From: Syntrophorhabdaceae bacterium
GTDB taxonomy: Bacteria; Desulfobacterota; Syntrophorhabdia; Syntrophorhabdales; Syntrophorhabdaceae
DNA: 12,798 nt
Direction of reading: 5' to 3'
Assembly (NCBI GenBank): GCA_026416315.1
Contig: JAOAFK010000056.1
Location: 1-12,798 of the forward strand
A program made the position numbers and the translations under genes. Positions 7,787-12,798 of this stretch are shown here, one piece after another (position 1 is the first letter of the stretch; each line of letters starts with the position of its first letter). The notes beneath the pieces are model-generated. The model worked only from the letters and a program-made list of their open reading frames with translations. It searched no databases and had not been told where the DNA came from.

Positions 7787-8290
7787 TTACTGGCCTTCAT
7801 ACTGAATAGTGGCACCGAGTTTTTTCGCCTCGGATATTTTCAATGCTGCATCTCTCTTTTTCATAAGACTCTCTTTTTCAGGGCTTACAAAATCCACTGC
7901 CTTCATATCGCAAAATCTCACACACTGGGGGTCTCCACCACATAGGTCGCATTTGAAAACCTTTTTCTCCCAGGGATTGAAATTCATGGCACCAAAAGGA
8001 CATACGGCAACACATGAACGGCATCCAATGCATATATCGTGGTCAACATGGACACGGTTTTCTGCTTCATTCCTGTAAATGGCCTTAACAGGACATACAT
8101 TCATACACGGTGCATCTACACATTGCCTGCATGTCATGGGGATATAGAGACCTTCCCATTCCCATTTTTCCACTTTAATCCTTGCCTTGGCAGGGTTAGA
8201 AACACCTTCATGGTATACGGAACACACAAGTTCACACCTTCTGCAACCTGTGCATTTTTCAAAATTTATTATAAGCATCTTTCCATTCAT
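7787..8290 (-). CDS. Four-cluster [4Fe-4S] ferredoxin subunit of the AOR (AorA/HycB-like)
   Basis: A 167-residue iron-sulfur electron carrier with sixteen cysteines in four groups, each able to hold one [4Fe-4S] cluster: Cys13/16/19/23, Cys54/57/62/66, Cys87/90/93/97 and Cys114/117/123/127. The pattern matches the HycB/CooF/DMSO-reductase-B type used as partner subunit by many molybdenum and tungsten enzymes. It also resembles the small Fe-S subunit AorA of bacterial AorABC. It begins 21 bases after the AOR stop with a strong AAGGAGG site, so it is the last gene of the operon and most likely the direct redox partner of the AOR large subunit. The last 35 residues are charged and lack cysteines. 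No signal peptide is present. Confidence 0.92.
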   Translation of the reverse strand: MNGKMLIINFEKCTGCRRCELVCSVYHEGVSNPAKARIKVEKWEWEGLYIPMTCRQCVDAPCMNVCPVKAIYRNEAENRVHVDHDICIGCRSCVAVCPFGAMNFNPWEKKVFKCDLCGGDPQCVRFCDMKAVDFVSPEKESLMKKRDAALKISEAKKLGATIQYEGQ

Positions 8291-8311
8291 TCTATTCCTC
8301 CTTTTTTCTCA

Positions 8312-10276
8312 TTATATACGGGACGGTTCATCATCTAAATTTTCGAGACCGAGCCTCTTTAATGTTTCAGGTAAAGGTATGCCATCTTCATCACAACCTT
8401 TATATCTATAAAATTCTTCCCTCATCTTGAGGAACTTTTCCTTGTCTATATATTTACCTATAACATCAGGTGCTCCACGCCTACATGGTTCAGTGAAATA
8501 CCTTTCTGCTAAGATTTCACCCTTGTATGGGTCGTCCTTTTTCATACCCTCTCTGAGATTAAACAGTCTTTCAACCATGTTGCACCTTATGGCAACATTC
8601 CAGATATCTTCAGGTGACATCTCAAGCCCTGTATTGTAATAAAGCACCTTTGACCACTCTTCAAAGTTGGGTAGTGTTGCACCTAAGAATGTGGTATGAT
8701 ATTTACAGATACCGAGGCAGTCAACGGCCATATAGCAGTTTTCTTGCCAGAATACCTGCCATGGTTTACCCACATACTCTGTATGGTCAGAACTGAGTGG
8801 CCCATCGTATGGAATGGGTGTGCTGTATATTTTTCTCAAGACAGGTTCTGGTAAGTGATATAGGTCTATTGCCGGACGGCTTCTTAGATGGTCAGAACCC
8901 CTTGATGCAGTGGCAATGTTTAGGGCAAGACCCGGGGTTGCCCTCTCATCTGAATGTAGGTTGCTCATGCCTTTCACATGAATAAGATATTTGAATGAAT
9001 CTTTACCTATTATTTCAGATGCCCTTATGCCACCTTCGGCCAGGACATTACCAAGCCATGTATCCCTTTTGGCAATATGATGTATCATCTCGATTAAGGC
9101 CTCATCATTTCCGAATCTTAAATCAATCCCATCTGTATCCTTTTTTGTTAAGATTCCCTGTTCATATAATTCCATTGCCCAGGAGATGAGGCTACCTGTC
9201 TCGAGGTTATCAAGACCATACTGGTCAACAAGGTGATTGCATATTAAAAGGGTGTCCAATCTTGTACATCCGGGTTCACTACAGAAGGCACCCTGTGATG
9301 TATATTCAGGACCCTCATCGTAGTTATTGGCAACGCCAAATTTTCTTGCAAGAGGTGTATCAGGCACTCTATATCTTGCTCTGCAATGTACCTGACATGC
9401 AAAACATGCGGCCATATTATACTGACCAAAAGATTTTTTAGACCAGGCGTCTATATTTTCTGGCTCTATTTCATCTGCGTATAAAAGCTGGTTGTACTGA
9501 AAATTGTTTGTTCTAATTCCACCCCAGGAGTTTGTGGCGCCCCAGATAAAAGGTGTTCCCAGCTCACCCATAGTCTGGTTCACCTTTGCACTTGTAATCT
9601 GCTCGATAAATTTTTTGTCATATTCAAGGGCTTCCATGGGATGGGCAATTTTGATATCCATTGTGCCTCTTGCTGCAACGAGTTTTAAATTCTTGGAACC
9701 CATTACAGTGCCACCGCCACCTCTTCCATTTGAATTCTTTATACCTGTCATTACATTTGCAAATTTCACGCCCTTTTCTGCAGCAGGGCCACAGACAGCG
9801 CATTTTATATCAGGGTCTCCTAATTCTTCCCTAACTGCCCACTGCGCCTCTGTAACACTTTTCCCCCATACATTTTTTCCATCTCTGATCTCCACTTCAC
9901 CATCATGCACCCATATATACACAGGTTTTGGTGCTTTTCCTATTACAACTATATGGTCAAAGCCTGCCCATCTCAATTCTGGTGCAAAGAAACCTCCGAA
10001 GTTTCCACTACCTAACAAACCTGTAAGGGGGTTTTTTGTCATAACATCTGTCCTTGCTGAAGCTGAAGCAAGGGTTCCACCGAGTATACCGGCACTGAAA
10101 ATCACTGCATTATCCGGACCCATGGGGTCGCAACCAGGTTTTGAATATTTATATAATAGATATGCGGCAAGGCCTCTTCCGCCAAGAAATGCCTTTCTCA
10201 CTTCAAGGGGGATGGGTCTTATGTCAATCTCGCCAGTAGTCAGGTTTACAATAGCTACTTTTCTATTTAATGCCAT
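8312..10276 (-). CDS. Aldehyde ferredoxin oxidoreductase family, tungstopterin large subunit
   Basis: A 654-residue cytosolic oxidoreductase expected to carry a tungsten-bis-pyranopterin centre and one [4Fe-4S] cluster; the classical reaction is aldehyde plus water to acid with ferredoxin as acceptor. The N-terminal domain has LGGRGLAAYLL, ARTDVMTKNPLTGLLGSGNFGGFFAPELRWAGFD and NGRGGGGTVMGSKNLK. Cluster ligands are Cys291/294/298 (CFACQVHC) and Cys524. Both pterin-binding DxxGL(D/C)-type motifs are present: Asp351-Gln-Tyr-Gly-Leu-Asp356 and Asp519-Cys-Leu-Gly-Ile-Cys524. Glu324 (PEYTSQGAF) and His441 (SNLHSDERATPG) are candidate counterparts of the catalytic Glu and His of Pyrococcus AOR, by my alignment only. 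It is longer than Pyrococcus AOR (605 aa) and close in size to BamB of benzoyl-CoA reductase, but no other bam gene is near. The true substrate is unknown. A strong AGGAGGT site overlaps the end of the preceding small gene. Confidence 0.93.
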   Translation of the reverse strand: MALNRKVAIVNLTTGEIDIRPIPLEVRKAFLGGRGLAAYLLYKYSKPGCDPMGPDNAVIFSAGILGGTLASASARTDVMTKNPLTGLLGSGNFGGFFAPELRWAGFDHIVVIGKAPKPVYIWVHDGEVEIRDGKNVWGKSVTEAQWAVREELGDPDIKCAVCGPAAEKGVKFANVMTGIKNSNGRGGGGTVMGSKNLKLVAARGTMDIKIAHPMEALEYDKKFIEQITSAKVNQTMGELGTPFIWGATNSWGGIRTNNFQYNQLLYADEIEPENIDAWSKKSFGQYNMAACFACQVHCRARYRVPDTPLARKFGVANNYDEGPEYTSQGAFCSEPGCTRLDTLLICNHLVDQYGLDNLETGSLISWAMELYEQGILTKKDTDGIDLRFGNDEALIEMIHHIAKRDTWLGNVLAEGGIRASEIIGKDSFKYLIHVKGMSNLHSDERATPGLALNIATASRGSDHLRSRPAIDLYHLPEPVLRKIYSTPIPYDGPLSSDHTEYVGKPWQVFWQENCYMAVDCLGICKYHTTFLGATLPNFEEWSKVLYYNTGLEMSPEDIWNVAIRCNMVERLFNLREGMKKDDPYKGEILAERYFTEPCRRGAPDVIGKYIDKEKFLKMREEFYRYKGCDEDGIPLPETLKRLGLENLDDEPSRI

Positions 10277-10277
10277 A

Positions 10278-10538
10278 TTATTTTACCTCCTTTTTTGATA
10301 TTTCAGCCAACTTTTCATTTGCGATCTTCTGACTTGTTTCCCAGACAGGTCCTTTCACTCTTGGAAAGCCAGGTTTGATCCAGAATATACGCCACTCAGA
10401 ACCACATTGAGGACATTTGACCTTTGTAGCCCCTGGTGGTGGAGTAATTCTTGTAATACAACTTGGGTTCATGCATCTCACCTGTCCGTATGTCCTTGTG
10501 TCCCTCAAGATTTCTGCCGTTGTTTTTTCCTCAGACAT
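10278..10538 (-). CDS. Small zinc-ribbon/rubredoxin-like protein of the AOR operon
   Basis: An 86-residue protein with four cysteines in a C-x4-C...C-x2-C arrangement: Cys22 and Cys27 (CMNPSC), Cys42 and Cys45 (CPQCGSEWRIFW). They are separated by a Pro-rich turn (ITPPPGATKVK). This suggests one tetrahedral metal site, zinc or iron. The C-terminal 25 residues look like a charged amphipathic helix. It has an excellent AAAGGAGGA site, and its TAA is one base from the AOR start, with the AOR ribosome site inside its own last codons; it is thus translationally coupled to AOR. Coding is well supported by position and signals, but I do not recognise a named family. It may be an accessory subunit, a maturation factor for the tungsten cofactor, or a rubredoxin-like carrier. 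Confidence 0.82.
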   Translation of the reverse strand: MSEEKTTAEILRDTRTYGQVRCMNPSCITRITPPPGATKVKCPQCGSEWRIFWIKPGFPRVKGPVWETSQKIANEKLAEISKKEVK

Positions 10539-10558
10539 TTTTTATCCTCCTTTTTAAA

Positions 10559-10573
10559 TATTTTAGTAAAATA
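10559..10573. repeat. Small AT-rich palindrome in operon gap
   Basis: TATTTTA-G-TAAAATA is a perfect 7+1+7 dyad inside the 58-bp gap between the CCG gene and the small zinc-ribbon gene, just before the latter's ribosome site. It could be an operator for an internal promoter or chance in AT-rich DNA. Confidence 0.3.
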
Positions 10574-10596
10574 AAATTTCTGAAAATTATTACTCA

Positions 10597-11337
10597 TCAT
10601 GCCGCAACAGAAAGGGTAGAAGTTTTATAGGCCTGATTTAATAAAACCAACGGATGCATTACCTTTACACCTGTTCCGGCCTTTATCTGTAATCCGCAAC
10701 CACCACATTCTGTAACAATAATGTCAGCCCCGGATGCCATTATCTCTTCCCAGACCTTTTTGCCGATCTTTTGAGAACGGTCAAAATTTATCTTCTTCAT
10801 CCCGTATGAACCTCCCATCCCGCAACAGCTTGTATTTACCTTCACTATTTCTAAACCCGGAATGAGTTTTAAAAGCTTTAATGGTGCATCTATAATGTTT
10901 TGAACCTTTAGATGACATGGGTTATGGTAAAATACCTTTACATTCATCTCATTAAAATTAGTATCTAACTTGCCTTTATTAAGAAGTTCCAATAAATACT
11001 CACTTGCATCATAGATATTGGCAGATACGAATCTTGCCTGTTCACTATCAAAAAATGGAAGCCCTTCTCTTTTGAGCATCATATTGCAACTCGGACATGT
11101 GGTGATAATTTTGTACCCTGAAGAGGCTGCTTCGGCAAGGGATTTCACATTAAAATTGTAATTTTTCTTTGCGCCTTCTAAATTGCTATTTGCCATCATG
11201 GGCATACCGCAACACTTCTGTTCAGGTACAATGACCTCTATTCCGTTTCTTTCCATAATTTTTACAAGGGCCTTTCCAATCTCAGGGTCATAATAGTTGG
11301 AAAAACATCCTGTAAAATAAACCACCTTATCTGCCAT
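10597..11337 (-). CDS. Two-CCG-domain Fe-S protein (HdrB / GlpC C-terminal / LutA-like)
   Basis: A 246-residue protein with two complete cysteine-rich (CCG) domains. Domain 1 has Cys11, Cys42-Cys43-Gly and Cys81-x2-Cys84; domain 2 has Cys141, Cys171-Cys172-Gly and Cys211-x2-Cys214. Spacing matches heterodisulfide reductase HdrB, where each set holds a noncubane [4Fe-4S] cluster. MADKVVYFTGCFSNYYDPEIGKAL... PEQKCCGMPM is closest in style to the C-terminal half of GlpC. The start at 11337 is chosen because AAAGGAG lies 5 bases before it and MADKVVYFTGC is where the domain begins; the open frame extends 26 codons further upstream without support. The start overlaps the upstream LUD/Fe-S gene by 11 bp, so the two products probably work as one unit. 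Likely role: electron transfer to a thiol, disulfide or quinone partner, associated with AOR. The partner is not visible. Confidence 0.9.
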   Translation of the reverse strand: MADKVVYFTGCFSNYYDPEIGKALVKIMERNGIEVIVPEQKCCGMPMMANSNLEGAKKNYNFNVKSLAEAASSGYKIITTCPSCNMMLKREGLPFFDSEQARFVSANIYDASEYLLELLNKGKLDTNFNEMNVKVFYHNPCHLKVQNIIDAPLKLLKLIPGLEIVKVNTSCCGMGGSYGMKKINFDRSQKIGKKVWEEIMASGADIIVTECGGCGLQIKAGTGVKVMHPLVLLNQAYKTSTLSVAA

Positions 11338-12640
11338 GGCGTCTCCTTTCAAACCAATCCCTGAAGGTTTCTTTGTGGAAAATGGGCAGATTGGCCTTGT
11401 GATGAACCCCGGCAAATAGTTCTGTAAGTAATTTTACAATGGGAATCCTTGTCAACCAGTTAGAAATGGGGGCAGTCGTTGAGCCTAATTTTGCGAGCAC
11501 CTCCGGGTCATCGAGCATCCTCTTTTTCAACCCCCTTGAATGCCTTGCATAATACTCTAATTGTGCCTTCCAGATTAATGTAGGGATATCTATGTCCACA
11601 GGGCACTCTACATGACATCTACCGCAGTGTAGACAGCCTTCAGTGGTAGGAAGTGACCCTTGAAGAAATCCCATGAGGTAATTTTTTGGACTGTACACCA
11701 TTTCTTTTTCTAATAAGAGATGCATGCCCACAGGGCATTGACGTGCACAGGCCCTACAATCTATACATAACAATAGATCTCTAAAGTCGTTGTTTAAAAG
11801 TTTACTTCTGCCATTATCGAAAAGAATAACATGGATTTCCTTCTCTGAAGCAGTGTGGGAAATTACTGGAAGACTATCAAAATCAAAGATTTCTTTTTCG
11901 TTTGGGGAAAGGTCAAGGAGAATACTTTCAAGTCCAAATATGCCCATTGATTGTGTGTGTAAAAGGGCATCACCTGTATCCTTCATTATCTTTTCAATGC
12001 TAACAATTAGTATAATTTTTCTGGCCTGTTCAAAATCTTTCGAGATATTTGACATGTGTTGTAGAAAGAAAATATTTGCATCTTCTGCGGATATGGCATT
12101 CACACCAAGAACTGCTATATAATCTCTCATGTCGTAAGAGGTGATCTTTTCTATCTTTTTGTTAACACCAAAAGATTCTATAAGACCCCTCTCATGCATC
12201 CCAGGGAGTGACCAGTAGTCTATAATCTGTTTTTTAAATTTTTCCTTTTCAAAGTTGTTAAATTCTTTGAAGTATCTCAGGTAGGTTTTAAATCCAAGGG
12301 CTTTTAGTTCAGGTCTAATCTCGTTTATCACCACGTTTGATTTGTTCAACGAAAGAAGGTCATTATTATCTGCGTGTTTTTTAATATAGGAGGCAGCCTC
12401 TTTTGCATTTTCAGCATATGTTATCTTTAACCCATCATATCTTTTTAGGGTATTTTTTAACTGTTCTATGAGGATAATGTTGTTCTCTCTTGAGTATTCC
12501 CTTATACTTTTAAGCCTTTTCTTTATAGAATTAATATCATCGCGGGTTTCTTTCCTTACAAAGATCCCTGCAGCCCTGTGCTTGCTCTGCTGGGATGATG
12601 GCTCAACAATTTGCACAATGGGAAATTTCATTTTACTCAT
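11327..12640 (-). CDS. LUD-domain protein with two [4Fe-4S] clusters (LutB-like / GlpC N-terminal-like)
   Basis: A 437-residue protein, first gene of the operon. Residues about 35-275 look like a diverged LUD (LutB/YkgG) domain (LLSLNKSNVVINEIRPELKALGF, then VLGVNAISAEDANI and IILIVSIEKI), ending at the LutB-typical HVILFDNGRSKLL. A two-cluster ferredoxin region follows: Cys292/295/298/302 (CIDCRACARQC) and Cys336/339/342/346 (CLHCGRCHVEC). The C-terminal tail (LAKLGSTTAPISNWLTRIPIVKLLTE... LPIFHKETFRDWF) resembles the linker that in GlpC-type proteins leads into the CCG domains. The next gene encodes exactly those CCG domains, so the pair looks like a split LUD-FeS-CCG protein. Lactate oxidation itself is not implied, since LutA/LutC partners are not seen and AOR is. 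No Shine-Dalgarno precedes the ATG; instead a perfect palindrome lies one base upstream. ATG at 12631 (Met4) is an alternative start. Confidence 0.87.
   Translation of the reverse strand: MSKMKFPIVQIVEPSSQQSKHRAAGIFVRKETRDDINSIKKRLKSIREYSRENNIILIEQLKNTLKRYDGLKITYAENAKEAASYIKKHADNNDLLSLNKSNVVINEIRPELKALGFKTYLRYFKEFNNFEKEKFKKQIIDYWSLPGMHERGLIESFGVNKKIEKITSYDMRDYIAVLGVNAISAEDANIFFLQHMSNISKDFEQARKIILIVSIEKIMKDTGDALLHTQSMGIFGLESILLDLSPNEKEIFDFDSLPVISHTASEKEIHVILFDNGRSKLLNNDFRDLLLCIDCRACARQCPVGMHLLLEKEMVYSPKNYLMGFLQGSLPTTEGCLHCGRCHVECPVDIDIPTLIWKAQLEYYARHSRGLKKRMLDDPEVLAKLGSTTAPISNWLTRIPIVKLLTELFAGVHHKANLPIFHKETFRDWFERRRHGR
11343..11349 (-). promoter_or_regulatory. Ribosome binding site deciding the CCG-gene start
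   Basis: AAAGGAG on the minus strand, 5 bases before the ATG at 11337. It lies within the last codons of the upstream LUD/Fe-S gene and supports the short start and translational coupling. Confidence 0.75.
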
Positions 12641-12641
12641 T

Positions 12642-12662
12642 ACATTAAAAATTTTTTAATGT
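12642..12662. promoter_or_regulatory. Perfect 10+1+10 palindrome directly before the operon's first start codon
   Basis: ACATTAAAAA (12642-12651), one central T, and TTTTTAATGT (12653-12662) are exact reverse complements. It begins one base from the ATG at 12640 and occupies the spot of the missing Shine-Dalgarno. It may be an operator, or an RNA hairpin that hides the start in the transcript. Confidence 0.5.
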
Positions 12663-12684
12663 TCATTATTGTATAACCAAAAGT

Positions 12685-12714
12685 ATTACATCATAACTAT
12701 TATTATGTTGTCAA
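12685..12714 (-). promoter_or_regulatory. Sigma-70-type promoter of the AOR operon
   Basis: On the minus strand, TTGACA (complement of 12709-12714) stands 18 bp before TGTAAT (complement of 12685-12690), a one-mismatch -10 box. The expected transcription start near 12677 gives a leader of about 37 bases containing the palindrome. A second -10-like TACAAT (complement of 12668-12673) lacks a good -35. Confidence 0.55.
12688..12711. promoter_or_regulatory. Operator-like dyad between the -35 and -10 boxes of the AOR operon
   Basis: ACATCATAA (12688-12696) and TTATGTTGT (12703-12711) form 9-bp arms with one mismatch around a 6-bp centre, 24 bp in all. The arms reach into both promoter boxes, the classical place for a repressor. 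It is not an FNR or Rex consensus. The regulator is not in the window. Confidence 0.45.
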
Positions 12715-12798
12715 GTTTTTTGTGTAATAAAACAAAAATTTTGAAATTTTTATTTAATTTTGTAAAAAAAATAAAAAATGAATTATTTTTTGTTCATA

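Noticed and set aside
8312..10276. BamB, the tungsten subunit of class II benzoyl-CoA reductase
   Set aside because: The size fits, but no bamD-I genes or dienoyl-CoA pathway genes are present and the N-terminal motifs read as general AOR family. It is kept only as an alternative.
9504..10298. 264-codon plus-strand open frame opposite the AOR gene
   Set aside because: It is the antisense shadow of a strongly conserved gene; the translation shows low-complexity hydrophobic text without domain motifs, and AOR on the minus strand has full motifs and a strong ribosome site.
11338..11415. Upstream extension of the CCG-protein frame to 11415
   Set aside because: The 26 extra residues have no domain similarity and lie within the upstream gene. 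A strong AAAGGAG supports the start at 11337.
11327..12640. Lactate utilisation (LutABC) operon
   Set aside because: Only LutB-like architecture is present; there is no LutC, the CCG protein is GlpC-like, and the remaining genes are AOR and its ferredoxin.
12720..12798. AT-rich terminal stretch as a replication origin
   Set aside because: It is very AT-rich, with a short AAAAATTT/AAATTTTT inverted repeat, but I saw no DnaA-box cluster or origin-associated genes. It is treated as an upstream intergenic region.
1..12798. CRISPR arrays, tRNA/rRNA genes, insertion sequences or prophage
   Set aside because: No regularly spaced direct repeats, cloverleaf or rRNA-like stretches, transposase or phage motifs were found on reading both strands.

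Overview
The window is AT-rich bacterial DNA with tightly packed genes, frequent AGA/AGG arginine and ATA isoleucine codons, and strong AAGGAGG-type ribosome binding sites. A tungsten-type aldehyde ferredoxin oxidoreductase (AOR), many Fe-S proteins and a non-haem Fe-S electron-transfer operon suggest a strict anaerobe. A murein transglycosylase with an N-terminal DUF4124-like segment suggests a Gram-negative cell, in the style of Desulfobacterota or Nitrospirota. The exact lineage cannot be fixed from this sequence alone.

Left part (1-5534): the 3' end of a GAF-type sensor histidine kinase overlaps tail-to-tail with a short, motif-variant rsmI (16S rRNA methyltransferase). Divergent from rsmI is a two-gene unit with an exported SLT lytic transglycosylase and pgsA (phosphatidylglycerolphosphate synthase), overlapping by 11 bp. 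Convergent to that is murI-priA, joined by an ATGA overlap. The PriA is unusual: the full-length open frame and all eight zinc cysteines are kept, but Walker A, Walker B and motif VI of the helicase are gone. It looks like a pseudohelicase.

Middle (5535-7786): a 203-bp divergent intergenic region carries a good sigma-70-type promoter for a single gene encoding a YyaL/SSP411 (DUF255) thioredoxin-fold protein. The gene is followed by a GC-rich hairpin, whose T-tract points to the minus strand, and a cluster of GGGGGAT repeats.

Right part (7787-12798, all minus strand): a five-gene operon runs in transcription order LUD/2x[4Fe-4S] protein, two-CCG-domain HdrB/GlpC-like protein, 86-aa four-cysteine zinc-ribbon-like protein, AOR large subunit, and a 16-cysteine four-cluster ferredoxin. 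The first two genes together look like a split GlpC-type electron-transfer protein with a LUD domain in front. A plausible working model is that AOR passes electrons from aldehyde (or another low-potential substrate) oxidation, or takes them in reverse, through the four-cluster ferredoxin to the CCG/Fe-S pair, and from there to a thiol, quinone or other carrier. The operon starts from an AT-rich leader with a recognisable promoter, a 9-bp-arm dyad lying between and over its -35 and -10 boxes, and a perfect 10+1+10 palindrome directly before the first start codon. This suggests dedicated regulation. The operon is the best candidate here for an under-described system. No tRNA, rRNA, CRISPR, insertion sequence or phage gene was seen.
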